DNA of 64,000 nt from Falsihalocynthiibacter sp042445055 (GTDB lineage Bacteria > Pseudomonadota > Alphaproteobacteria > Rhodobacterales > Rhodobacteraceae): contig NZ_CP170339.1 in NCBI RefSeq assembly GCF_042445055.1, positions 1,984,001 through 2,048,000 on the forward strand. Reading direction: 5' to 3'. The position numbers and the translations under genes were made by a program. Below, piece after piece: positions 1-7,527 of this stretch; position 1 is the stretch's first letter, and each line of letters begins with the position of its first letter. The notes under the pieces were generated by a model. It did no database searches. It was not told the origin of the DNA and saw only the letters and a list, made by a program, of their open reading frames with translations.

Positions 1-25
1 ATCTGTGGCAGAAAAGGATGCTCCC

Positions 26-385
26 ATGAGCGCAGAAGAACAAATCAAAGCGACCGTGACCGATAACGACGTTGTCCTCTTTATGAAGGGCACAAAAGAA
101 ATGCCACAGTGTGGCTTCTCTAGCCGCGTTGCGGGCGTTCTGAATTTTATGGGCGTGGAATACAGCGATGTAAACGTCCTTGCGGATGATACAATTCGTC
201 AAGGTATCAAGGACTATTCCGACTGGCCGACAATCCCGCAACTCTATGTTAAGGGCGAATTTGTTGGCGGTTGTGACATCATCACAGAGATGACGCTCTC
301 TGGTGAATTGGACACATTGTTCGCTGAAAACGGCGTGGCATTCGATAAGGATGCCGCAGACAAGATCCGCGCTGCGAACGCCTAA
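26..385 (+). CDS. grxD: monothiol glutaredoxin, Grx4/GrxD type
   Basis: This gene encodes a 119-residue monothiol glutaredoxin. Family members bind a [2Fe-2S] cluster with glutathione and act in cytoplasmic iron-sulfur cluster delivery, often together with BolA. The sequence shows the diagnostic CGFS active site (CGFSSRV), a WPTIPQLYV segment and the GGCDI glutathione-binding turn, so the domain is complete. The frame is open from a GTG at 5, but the ATG at 26 has an AAAGGA ribosome site eight bases upstream and gives the normal family N-terminus. A bidirectional hairpin follows the stop. The gene upstream lies outside the window, so a bolA neighbour cannot be checked. Confidence 0.95.
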   Translation: MSAEEQIKATVTDNDVVLFMKGTKEMPQCGFSSRVAGVLNFMGVEYSDVNVLADDTIRQGIKDYSDWPTIPQLYVKGEFVGGCDIITEMTLSGELDTLFAENGVAFDKDAADKIRAANA

Positions 386-390
386 GTTAA

Positions 391-427
391 AAACGCGCCC
401 ATCAGGTTAACTCTGATGGGCGCGTTT
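391..427. terminator. bidirectional terminator between grxD and zapA
   Basis: A 15-bp perfect stem (391-405 pairs with 413-427) has a seven-base loop. It is A-rich on the left and T-rich on the right, so it can end transcription of both convergent genes. Confidence 0.85.
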
Positions 428-430
428 CTT

Positions 431-817
431 TTATGCTTGAAGCTTTTCCTCGACTTCGCGGGCCAAAGCTTCTGATCGAGCGGCGATTTCCGCCATTGTT
501 TCAAATACTTGCTCTGGAATAACCGGCACCGGCTCGGACACAGGTGGACGCTCGCGTAATTCGGTAATGAGCTGCTCCTGCGTTGCGATCTTGTCGTTCG
601 CATGCTTCAAGCGCTCTTCGAGGCCCGCCGTCTTATCCGCAAGCATCAAACCCGCCATCAACAACATCCGCGCTTCTGGCATCCGTCCGATCTGAGAGGC
701 GAGCACCGAAGCCTCCGCATCCAAAAGCGCTGCGGCGGAGTGAAGGAAATGCTCCTCTCCGTCCTGACAGCTCACTTCAAATTCGCGGCTTCCGATTTTT
801 ACTTTTACTTCGGGCAT
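431..817 (-). CDS. zapA: cell division protein ZapA-like
   Basis: The 128-residue product looks like ZapA, a cytoplasmic protein that binds FtsZ filaments and promotes Z-ring bundling. It starts with the typical short strand segment (MPEVKVKIGSREFEVSC) and continues with the ZapA helices, including ARMLLMAGLMLADK, then a coiled coil and a Pro/Val-rich tail. The ATG overlaps the stop codon of the upstream coiled-coil gene by one base (TAATG), which implies translational coupling. Assignment rests on the family pattern and length; the tail beyond about residue 95 is not diagnostic. Confidence 0.85.
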   Translation of the reverse strand: MPEVKVKIGSREFEVSCQDGEEHFLHSAAALLDAEASVLASQIGRMPEARMLLMAGLMLADKTAGLEERLKHANDKIATQEQLITELRERPPVSEPVPVIPEQVFETMAEIAARSEALAREVEEKLQA

Positions 818-1293
818 TACGCTTCCTCCCCGATAATCTCGCTCAATTCTCCGAGCAAGCCGTCCATTTCATTTCGATCTGCCGTATGCACAGCGCGCAG
901 CGCGACAAGCTCGGCTTCCATGGACTTGTTGATTACTTCGGGGTCATTTGCCGTCGCCGCGTCGCGCAGAGCGGCGTTATTCTCGCGTAGTTGCGCATTC
1001 ACGTTCTTGAGTGCAAGCGCGTCGGCCTCAACCGTTTTGAGCGCGACCTGAAGTTCCGCAACGCGTTTCTCCAGATTGGTGACTGTTTCCTCTTGGGTGG
1101 TTTTGATCGCAATAACCCGCGCCTCAAGTTGCGCGTTTACGGTGCGCTCACTCTCCAATGCCTTTTCAAGCGCGGCGATAGCGCCCTGATCTGGCGCAGT
1201 TTCGGCGGGCTTGGCTGTGCTGGCGTTTATTGTTTCGCTGATTTTTGAAAGGGCGGCCGTTATTCGGCGCTCGTAATCTACTATTTCGCTCAT
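817..1293 (-). CDS. coiled-coil protein coupled to zapA
   Basis: A 158-residue acidic protein with no signal peptide or membrane segment. From about residue 40 to 120 it is nearly all heptad-like, rich in Ala, Leu, Glu and Lys (for example LEKRVAELQVALKTVEADA), so it should form a long coiled coil. I do not recognise a named family. The start chosen is the ATG at 1293, preceded by AAGAGGAGAC; the frame is open to 1368 but the extra codons have no ribosome site. Its stop overlaps the zapA start by one base, so it is very probably co-translated with ZapA. That suggests, but does not prove, a role in division, like the coiled-coil ZapB of other bacteria. Confidence 0.7.
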   Translation of the reverse strand: MSEIVDYERRITAALSKISETINASTAKPAETAPDQGAIAALEKALESERTVNAQLEARVIAIKTTQEETVTNLEKRVAELQVALKTVEADALALKNVNAQLRENNAALRDAATANDPEVINKSMEAELVALRAVHTADRNEMDGLLGELSEIIGEEA

Positions 1294-1347
1294 CTGCCTG
1301 TCTCCTCTTGCTGCGCTGTAAATCGGGCGATTTGGCGTATTTCGCCT

Positions 1348-1391
1348 TGTTAACGTCCCAAAATACACAATCTACGATGAATTCGTTAACA
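1348..1391. promoter_or_regulatory. inverted TGTTAACG half-sites upstream of tkt
   Basis: TGTTAACG occurs at 1348-1355 and its reverse complement CGTTAACA at 1384-1391, with 28 bases between, in the 282-base gap between the divergent coiled-coil gene and tkt. The half-site equals the left half of an operator candidate in front of fba. Each half-site contains the palindrome GTTAAC, so chance occurrence is possible. Confidence 0.25.
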
Positions 1392-1575
1392 CCCAGTGCG
1401 CAACGAATCGCCGCAAATTCGCGGATTTGTCCCAGTTTACAGTGGCGATTTCGGAAATGCGCCCCCTTTTGCGCCATTACTCGCGCCAAGAGGTTGATCG
1501 TTCTTGAACTTCACGCCGGGGGTGCTATCAAAACGCCGACACTTATCTCTAGGCCCGAACCAAAGGAATAATACC

Positions 1576-3603
1576 GTGGATATTGCTACACTTCGCAAAG
1601 AACATTCGGAACACTGGAAAAAGGCCGCTGCCATTCGTGTGCTTACACTTGACGCCGTTGCCGCCGCGAATTCCGGTCACTCGGGGATGCCAATGGGCAT
1701 GGCCGATGTTGCGACCGTTTTGTTTGAAAAGCACCTAAAATTTGATCCACAAAATCCACAATGGCCAGACCGCGACCGCTTTATTCTCTCGGCGGGTCAC
1801 GGCTCTATGCTTATCTATTCCTTGCTGCACCTGACCGGCTATGCCGACATGACGCTTGAGGAAATCAAGAACTTCCGCCAATGGGGCGCACGCACCGCTG
1901 GTCACCCTGAGTTCGGCCACGCCGCAGGGATTGAAACGACAACTGGCCCGCTTGGTCAGGGTATCGCCAACTCTGTTGGTTTTGCGATGGCTGAGGAAAT
2001 TCAGCGCGCGCGTTACGGCAAGAAAATTGTCGATCACTATACATATGTCATCGCTGGCGACGGTTGTTTGATGGAAGGTGTCTCTCACGAGGCAATCGGC
2101 CTTGCAGGTCGTCAACAGCTATCCAAGCTGGTTGTGTTCTGGGACAACAACGGCATCACGATTGACGGCAAGGTAGATATCTCCGACCGCACCGACCAAG
2201 TTATGCGCTTCAAGGCCGCTGGCTGGCACGTTCAGGAAATCGACGGCCACGATCCAGAAGCCATCGACGCGGCGATCACCGCGGCCAAGAAATCCAACAA
2301 ACCTTCCATGATCGCCTGCGAAACGCATATTGCGCTCGGTTCTTCCGCTCAGGACACATCCAAAGGTCACGGCGCCCTCACCGACCCACAGCTCATCGCG
2401 GACACTCGCGAGGCATATGGCTGGGAATACGGCCCGTTCGAAATCCCTGCGGATGTTCAAAAGGGCTGGAAAGAGATCGGCGCACGCGGTGCGGACGAGT
2501 TCGCAGCATGGACAGAGCGTTTTGCCACCCTTTCCGGCGGCAAGCAAAGCGAGTTTAACCGCGCATACGACCTCGATGTTCCCAAGAAGCTCTCTGCGGT
2601 TGTAAAAGCCCTCAAGAAGCAGGTTTCCGAAGAGCAACCCAAGGTCGCGACACGTAAATCCTCTGAAATGGCGCTCGAAGTGCTCAACCCGCTGTTGAGC
2701 GAAACAGTTGGTGGTTCGGCTGACCTTACGGGGTCTAACAACACGATAACGGGTGATCTGGGCGTATTCACTCCAGAGGATCGCAAAGGTCGCTATGTTT
2801 ACTACGGCATCCGCGAGCACGGCATGGCCGCAGCGATGAACGGCATGGCGCTTCATGGCGGTGTCCGTCCTTATGGCGGTACGTTCATGTGCTTTACCGA
2901 CTATGCCCGCCCTGCAATGCGCCTTGCCGCGTTGATGAAAATCCCGTCTGTTTTCGTCATGACACACGACAGCATCGGCCTTGGCGAAGATGGCCCAACC
3001 CACCAGCCGGTTGAGCATCTCGCTATTTCGCGCGCGACACCGAATACATATGTGTTCCGTCCCGCCGACACCGTCGAAACCGCAGAAGCATGGGAAGTCG
3101 CGTTCACAACCAAAGACACCCCATCCGTTCTCGCGCTTTCGCGTCAAGGATTGCCGACCGTTCGCACTGAGCACAAGAACAAGAACCTCACCGCAATGGG
3201 CGCGTATGTCCTTCGCGATGCCACTGCAAAACGTCAGGCAATCCTGATGGCAACGGGTTCTGAGGTCTCGGTTGCGCTTGCGGCGGCTGACATTCTTGAG
3301 GAACAAGGCATCGGCACACGCGTCGTTTCTATGCCATGCATGGAACTCTTTGAGGCGCAGGACGAGTCCTATCGCAAGCGCATCCTTCCGGGTGGTCCCG
3401 TTCGCGTGGCCATCGAGGCTGGCGTTCAAATGGGCTGGGACAAATGGCTGACCGGCGAGCGCGGCAAATCCACTAAGGCAGGCTTTGTCGGCATGACAGG
3501 GTTCGGAGCTTCGGCCCCTGCCGAAACGCTTTATGAAAAGTTCGAGATCACTGCCGAAGCTGCGGCAACCAAGGTCAAAGAACTTCTCGGCATCCAAACT
3601 TAA
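1576..3603 (+). CDS. tkt: transketolase
   Basis: This is a full-length transketolase (675 residues), the thiamine-diphosphate enzyme that moves two-carbon units between sugar phosphates in the pentose phosphate/Calvin network. Visible landmarks are the N-terminal NSGHSGMPMG segment, the GDGCLMEG and DNNGITIDG thiamine-diphosphate signature, the REHGMAAAMNG pyrimidine domain and the THDSIGLGEDGPTHQP loop. The frame is open from 1504, but the GTG at 1576 has AAAGGA at the right distance and yields the family N-terminus (VDIATLRKEH). It is followed by a strong terminator and then by the gap locus, fitting a central-carbon cluster. Confidence 0.97.
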   Translation: MDIATLRKEHSEHWKKAAAIRVLTLDAVAAANSGHSGMPMGMADVATVLFEKHLKFDPQNPQWPDRDRFILSAGHGSMLIYSLLHLTGYADMTLEEIKNFRQWGARTAGHPEFGHAAGIETTTGPLGQGIANSVGFAMAEEIQRARYGKKIVDHYTYVIAGDGCLMEGVSHEAIGLAGRQQLSKLVVFWDNNGITIDGKVDISDRTDQVMRFKAAGWHVQEIDGHDPEAIDAAITAAKKSNKPSMIACETHIALGSSAQDTSKGHGALTDPQLIADTREAYGWEYGPFEIPADVQKGWKEIGARGADEFAAWTERFATLSGGKQSEFNRAYDLDVPKKLSAVVKALKKQVSEEQPKVATRKSSEMALEVLNPLLSETVGGSADLTGSNNTITGDLGVFTPEDRKGRYVYYGIREHGMAAAMNGMALHGGVRPYGGTFMCFTDYARPAMRLAALMKIPSVFVMTHDSIGLGEDGPTHQPVEHLAISRATPNTYVFRPADTVETAEAWEVAFTTKDTPSVLALSRQGLPTVRTEHKNKNLTAMGAYVLRDATAKRQAILMATGSEVSVALAAADILEEQGIGTRVVSMPCMELFEAQDESYRKRILPGGPVRVAIEAGVQMGWDKWLTGERGKSTKAGFVGMTGFGASAPAETLYEKFEITAEAAATKVKELLGIQT

Positions 3604-3620
3604 GCCACCAATAAACTCCG

Positions 3621-3650
3621 CCCCTGCCAATTTGTTTTGGCAGGGGTTTT
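3621..3650 (+). terminator. terminator of tkt
   Basis: A perfect 10-bp stem (3621-3630 with 3637-3646), a six-base loop and a T run at 3647-3650 lie 18 bases after the tkt stop. Confidence 0.85.
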
Positions 3651-3848
3651 CATTTGAATCTATTCAGAACACCAACATGGCCAACACGCTTGGTGCTTCG
3701 GTTGAATGGACTGATCTCTCCATTCGACATTTGCGTTCATCAACTCTGGCATGATTTTCGCTCAATTAGTTGAGAACGGCGCAACTTAGGCGCGCTGTGA
3801 AACTCAACTCCGCCAAATTGATTCTCTTTCTCTGACTGACCATTCCAA
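3651..3848. other. intergenic stretch with no gene seen
   Basis: This is the distal part of the 434-base gap between tkt and the first gap gene. I find no open frame with a ribosome site and no recognisable structured RNA. The proximal part carries the operator candidates listed separately. Confidence 0.5.
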
Positions 3849-3925
3849 TGTTATCGCCAACATTTCCGAACTGGTTGAACAAAAGATCAAAATGTTAGCG
3901 CCAACGGTAAAAGATTGCGCTAACA
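3849..3925. promoter_or_regulatory. three LacI-type operator candidates upstream of the first gap gene
   Basis: Three 14-mers resemble TGTTAGCGCTAACA: TGTTATCGCCAACA at 3849-3862 (12/14, within an 18-bp repeat with perfect 6-bp outer arms), TGTTAGCGCCAACG at 3893-3906 (12/14) and AGATTGCGCTAACA at 3912-3925 (11/14). Their centres are 44 and 19 bases apart. The central CG and palindromic arms are typical of LacI-family operators. Related sites precede the second gap gene and fba. A CceR-like regulator of central carbon metabolism is a reasonable but unproven candidate. Confidence 0.65.
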
Positions 3926-4037
3926 GGCTGTGAATATTGGGTTTTCGCCTTTGGCCTCGGGAAAAACTCCAAGTATAACACCCCGAAACAACCAAGCTTT
4001 CAGAGGCCCCTGAAAGAGGTTGTCAAAGGAGTTTGTT

Positions 4038-5042
4038 ATGACCGTTACTGTCGGGATCAACGGATTTGGCCGCATTGGCCGCTGTACATTGGCACATATC
4101 GCCGAAAGTGGACGCAACGACGTACAAGTTGTGAAGATCAACGCCACCGGCCCCATCGAAACCAACGCGCATTTGCTCAAGTATGACTCGGTTCATGGCC
4201 GTTTCGGAAACGAAGTCCGCGTCAATGGGAACACGATGGACCTCGGCCGTGGCCCGATGGATGTGATGTCGACTTACGATCCGAACGAACTTGACTGGTC
4301 CGGCTGTGATGTTGTTCTTGAGTGCACAGGCAAATTCAACGACGGCGAGAAGTCGGCGGTTCACCTTGAGCGTGGCGCCAAGCGCGTCCTGATTTCGGCC
4401 CCAGCAACAAATGTTGCGCGCACTGTTGTTTATGGCGTGAACCACCGTGATTTGCTCCCGCAGGATACGATCGTTTCCAATGGGTCCTGCACAACCAACT
4501 GCCTCGCCCCACTTGCCAAAGTTCTGAATGAAGCCGTCGGAATAGAAAGCGGCATTATGACGACGATCCATTCCTACACAGGCGATCAGCCAACACTTGA
4601 TCGCCGTCACAAGGATCTCTACCGCGCGCGTGCAGCAGCAATGGCGATGATCCCAACGTCGACCGGTGCCGCCAAGGCGCTTGGCTTGGTGCTTCCTGAA
4701 CTTGACGGTAAACTTGACGGTACATCCATGCGCGTACCGACACCGAATGTCTCGGCTGTTGATCTCACATTCCTCGCGGGCCGCGATGTAACTGCCGAAG
4801 AAATCAACGAAATCGTAGCAGATGCAGCAAACGGGCATATGGGCGCGGTCCTCGCCTATGACCCCGAGCAAAAAGTCTCAATCGACTTTAACCACACACC
4901 GCATTCATCTATCTTTGCGCCTGATCAGACAAAAGTTGTCGGCAAACGCCACGTACGGGTGCTAGCTTGGTATGACAACGAATGGGGTTTCTCCTGTCGG
5001 ATGGCCGATGTTGCCGCCGCGATGGGGCGTCTCCTTCACTAA
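4038..5042 (+). CDS. gap: glyceraldehyde-3-phosphate dehydrogenase, first copy (possibly NADP-preferring)
   Basis: The 334-residue product is a classical phosphorylating glyceraldehyde-3-phosphate dehydrogenase. It has the GFGRIG nucleotide loop, the SCTTNC catalytic motif with the cysteine near residue 151, and the YDNEWGFS C-terminal signature. The usual NAD-selecting aspartate is missing: residue 36 is Ala (INATG), where the second copy has Asp (INDLG). The TLDRRHKDL loop also places two arginines where the second copy has Thr-Met. In the family this Asp replacement is associated with NADP use, as in GapB of Bacillus, so a gluconeogenic or NADPH role is possible. The ATG at 4038 follows AAAGGAG; an in-frame TTG at 4020 is less likely. 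Three operator candidates lie upstream. Confidence 0.93.
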   Translation: MTVTVGINGFGRIGRCTLAHIAESGRNDVQVVKINATGPIETNAHLLKYDSVHGRFGNEVRVNGNTMDLGRGPMDVMSTYDPNELDWSGCDVVLECTGKFNDGEKSAVHLERGAKRVLISAPATNVARTVVYGVNHRDLLPQDTIVSNGSCTTNCLAPLAKVLNEAVGIESGIMTTIHSYTGDQPTLDRRHKDLYRARAAAMAMIPTSTGAAKALGLVLPELDGKLDGTSMRVPTPNVSAVDLTFLAGRDVTAEEINEIVADAANGHMGAVLAYDPEQKVSIDFNHTPHSSIFAPDQTKVVGKRHVRVLAWYDNEWGFSCRMADVAAAMGRLLH

Positions 5043-5072
5043 AGGCGCCTTCGGCGCGCGGAGCCGAACGGT

Positions 5073-5216
5073 ATGACGAACAAACTTGCACTTTATCTCG
5101 GGGGCATAATCATTGCGATTTTTGCCGCCGATTTCTTTTATTTTCACTGGGGATTGCCCGTTATTCTGGGCACCAAACTGGTCGATCTGATCGAATACCT
5201 CGCGTTTTGGCGCTAA
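5073..5216 (+). CDS. 47-residue membrane microprotein between the gap genes
   Basis: A short frame encodes 47 residues starting MTNKLALYLGG and ending LIEYLAFWR. It has one hydrophobic helix at about residues 5-24, a Trp/Pro turn, and an amphipathic tail with a terminal Trp-Arg, so it looks like a single-pass inner-membrane peptide. It starts 30 bases after the first gap stop, consistent with one transcript, although no strong ribosome site is visible. I recall similar short proteins between tandem gap genes of other Rhodobacterales, which cannot be confirmed here. Its function is unknown; the context suggests a link to GAPDH expression or membrane association. Confidence 0.65.
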   Translation: MTNKLALYLGGIIIAIFAADFFYFHWGLPVILGTKLVDLIEYLAFWR

Positions 5217-5287
5217 TCTCGAATAGTGGTACAAATTTCTGCCGCCTATTGTAGCGTGGACAGGTGTGAATGGTTGCAACTTCGCTG

Positions 5288-5301
5288 TGTTAGCGATAAC
5301 A
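5288..5301. promoter_or_regulatory. LacI-type operator candidate upstream of the second gap gene
   Basis: TGTTAGCGATAACA matches TGTTAGCGCTAACA at 13 of 14 positions and lies 47 bases before the start codon. It is the best copy of the motif in the window, and shows that the second gap gene has its own promoter region. Confidence 0.65.
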
Positions 5302-5348
5302 AAACCGTGGCCCATCATACTTGATCTGAAGTCCGAGGAGACTCCCCC

Positions 5349-6353
5349 ATGTCTGTAAAAGTAGCGATCAACGGTTTTGGACGTATTGGACGCAATGTTC
5401 TGCGCGCAATCATCGAATCCGGCCGTACTGATATTGAAGTTGTCGCAATTAACGATCTTGGCCCCGTTGAAACAAACGCCCATCTTCTCCGTTACGACTC
5501 CGTTCACGGACGCTTCCCCCAAGAAGTCACAACAACAGAGACAACAATCGACGTAGGTCGTGGCCCAATCCAAGTAACAGCCATCCGCAATCCTGCCGAG
5601 CTCCCTTGGGGGCACATCGACATTGTGATGGAGTGTACCGGTATTTTCACCGCACGCGAACAAGCAGCAATCCACCTTGAAAACGGCGCGAGCCGCGTGT
5701 TGGTGTCCGCCCCTTCCGCAGGTGCGGATAAAACCATCGTTTACGGTGTGAACGACGGTGTACTGACGGCAGAGGACACAGTTGTGTCGAATGCGTCGTG
5801 CACAACGAACTGTCTCTCGCCCGTTGCCAAGGTTCTGAACGACGCCATCGGCATCAAGCGCGGTTTCATGACCACGATCCACAGCTACACTGGCGATCAG
5901 CCAACGCTCGACACAATGCACAAAGACCTGTACCGCGCGCGTGCAGCGGCGTGTAACATGATCCCTACCTCCACAGGTGCGGCCAAGGCCGTTGGTCTGG
6001 TGCTTCCTGAGTTGAACGGCGTACTTGATGGCGTCTCGATCCGCGTTCCTACGCCAAACGTTTCGGTTGTGGACCTAACATTCGAAGCATCGCGCGACAC
6101 ATCCGTTGAGGAAATCAACGCCGCAATCGAAGCAGCAGCGGCCAAAGGCCCGCTCAAAGGCATCCTTGGCGTTACAGACGAAAAATTGGTCTCGATGGAT
6201 TTCAACCACGATGCGCGTTCGTCGATCTTTGCGACAGACCAAACCAAAGTTATGGACGGCAACATGTGCCGCATCCTGACTTGGTATGATAACGAGTGGG
6301 GCTTCTCTAACCGCATGGCCGATACAGCCGTCGCGATGGCGAAATTCCTCTAG
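5349..6353 (+). CDS. gap: glyceraldehyde-3-phosphate dehydrogenase, second copy (NAD type)
   Basis: This 334-residue enzyme is a second complete phosphorylating glyceraldehyde-3-phosphate dehydrogenase. It shares the GFGRIG, SCTTNC and YDNEWGFS motifs with the first copy but keeps Asp at residue 36 (INDLG), the residue that selects NAD in this family. It is therefore the better candidate for the glycolytic enzyme. The ATG follows GAGGAG, and a strong terminator follows the gene. Extensive shared stretches such as the ETNAHLL and YDSVHGRF segments indicate that the two copies are paralogues of the same class rather than unrelated enzymes. Confidence 0.95.
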   Translation: MSVKVAINGFGRIGRNVLRAIIESGRTDIEVVAINDLGPVETNAHLLRYDSVHGRFPQEVTTTETTIDVGRGPIQVTAIRNPAELPWGHIDIVMECTGIFTAREQAAIHLENGASRVLVSAPSAGADKTIVYGVNDGVLTAEDTVVSNASCTTNCLSPVAKVLNDAIGIKRGFMTTIHSYTGDQPTLDTMHKDLYRARAAACNMIPTSTGAAKAVGLVLPELNGVLDGVSIRVPTPNVSVVDLTFEASRDTSVEEINAAIEAAAAKGPLKGILGVTDEKLVSMDFNHDARSSIFATDQTKVMDGNMCRILTWYDNEWGFSNRMADTAVAMAKFL

Positions 6354-6386
6354 GGACTCGCAAGAGAACATACTGATACTAAAGCA

Positions 6387-6414
6387 AAAGCCGCCTTCTC
6401 GGGCGGCTTTTTTT
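6387..6414. terminator. terminator after the second gap gene
   Basis: A 9-bp perfect stem (6387-6395 with 6402-6410) is followed by a T run. The complementary strand also ends in T-rich sequence, so it can serve convergent coaD as well. Confidence 0.85.
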
Positions 6415-6434
6415 CATTTAGAGATCGGCGCTAC

Positions 6435-6926
6435 TTACGAAAACTTTTGTACTAACGCGTCCTTGATCGCGGGGGTAACGAACTTGCTCACGTCCCCGCC
6501 AAGGCGCGAGATTTCCTTGACCAGTTTGCTTGCAATTGCCTGATGCTTGGCGTCGGCCATAAGGAATACTGTCTCAACACTATCATCCAGCGCGCGGTTC
6601 ATACCAACCATCTGATATTCGTACTCAAAATCCGCAACGGCGCGCAATCCGCGCACAATGATCTGGGCATTCACGTCATTTGCACAGTCGATCAGCAGGT
6701 TTTCGAACGGGTGCACGACGATCTCGACGCCCATTTCCTTTGCGAGTTCAGAACATTCCGCCTCGATCATCGCGACGCGCTCATCCAGATCAAACAGCGG
6801 ACCTTTGTCACGGTTGATCGCAACACCGATCACAAGCCGATCTACCAACACAGCAGCGCGCCGAATGATATCAATATGTCCAAGCGTTATTGGATCAAAC
6901 GTACCCGGATAAAGACCAATCCGCAT
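6435..6926 (-). CDS. coaD: phosphopantetheine adenylyltransferase
   Basis: The 163-residue product is CoaD, which adenylates 4'-phosphopantetheine in the penultimate step of coenzyme A synthesis. It shows the nucleotidyltransferase motif GTFDPITLGHIDII near the N-terminus, the RGLRAVADFEYE segment and the ISRLGGDVSKFV motif of this family. The ATG at 6926 has AGGAGG seven bases upstream; the frame is open to 6965 without a better site. Length is normal. Confidence 0.96.
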   Translation of the reverse strand: MRIGLYPGTFDPITLGHIDIIRRAAVLVDRLVIGVAINRDKGPLFDLDERVAMIEAECSELAKEMGVEIVVHPFENLLIDCANDVNAQIIVRGLRAVADFEYEYQMVGMNRALDDSVETVFLMADAKHQAIASKLVKEISRLGGDVSKFVTPAIKDALVQKFS

Positions 6927-7033
6927 CTGCGATCCTCCTATGCAAACTTCCGCGACACGCAACAATATTGCGCGCGTGAATGCAAGCCCTCACGTCACTG
7001 GCAGGTCGCTTTTCTTTGCAACTGCGGCATTGG

Positions 7034-7468
7034 CTAGTGGCCCATGATCATCCCTTGCAGGGCGTCTTTCTCCATTGCGAGTTCAGACAGCTTGGCTTTG
7101 ACCACATCCCCGATCGAGATCAACCCGACGAGCGCGCCATCTTCGACAACCGGAATATGTCGAAAGCGGCCATCCGTCATCTGTTGAAGGATGTCGTCGA
7201 CAGGATCACCAAGCGCACAGGTGACGATATTGGTGGTCATGACTTCGCCGATCTGATCGGTCATACATCCCGCACCGCGCCGCCCAAGTTCGCGAACGAT
7301 GTCACGCTCCGAGAGGATTCCCTCGGCTGTCTTGCCGTCATTTGAAATCACAATTGTACCGATCTTCCGAGAGGACAAGAGCGCCGCCGCCTCGCTCACG
7401 GTCGCGCCAGAGGCCAGAGTTACCACGCCATCATCCGCCTTGGACTTCAAAATCTGCTGCACGAGCAT
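7034..7468 (-). CDS. two-CBS-domain protein
   Basis: A 144-residue protein made of two CBS domains, about residues 8-65 and 75-135, with the characteristic GILSERDIVRE and LVGLISIGDVVK ends. Such stand-alone pairs bind adenine nucleotides and act as sensors or regulatory modules; the partner here is unknown. The ATG at 7468 has AGGAGG eight bases upstream. A TTG six bases earlier is too close to that site. It lies between coaD and the LysR gene on the same strand, with no obvious functional link. Confidence 0.88.
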   Translation of the reverse strand: MLVQQILKSKADDGVVTLASGATVSEAAALLSSRKIGTIVISNDGKTAEGILSERDIVRELGRRGAGCMTDQIGEVMTTNIVTCALGDPVDDILQQMTDGRFRHIPVVEDGALVGLISIGDVVKAKLSELAMEKDALQGMIMGH

Positions 7469-7527
7469 GCCCAAATCCTCCTAAATGTGTAAACAATACT
7501 TTAAGTTCGCGCCGAAATTGCGTTCTG

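Noticed and set aside
2119..3630. 503-codon open frame antisense to tkt
   Set aside because: It mirrors the codon structure of a highly conserved gene, has a Cys/Arg-rich composition without a recognisable family, and no ribosome site. Long antisense frames are common in this coding style.
4023..5921. Long minus-strand frames opposite both gap genes
   Set aside because: Similar shadow frames appear opposite both paralogues because the sense sequences are related. There is no independent coding evidence.
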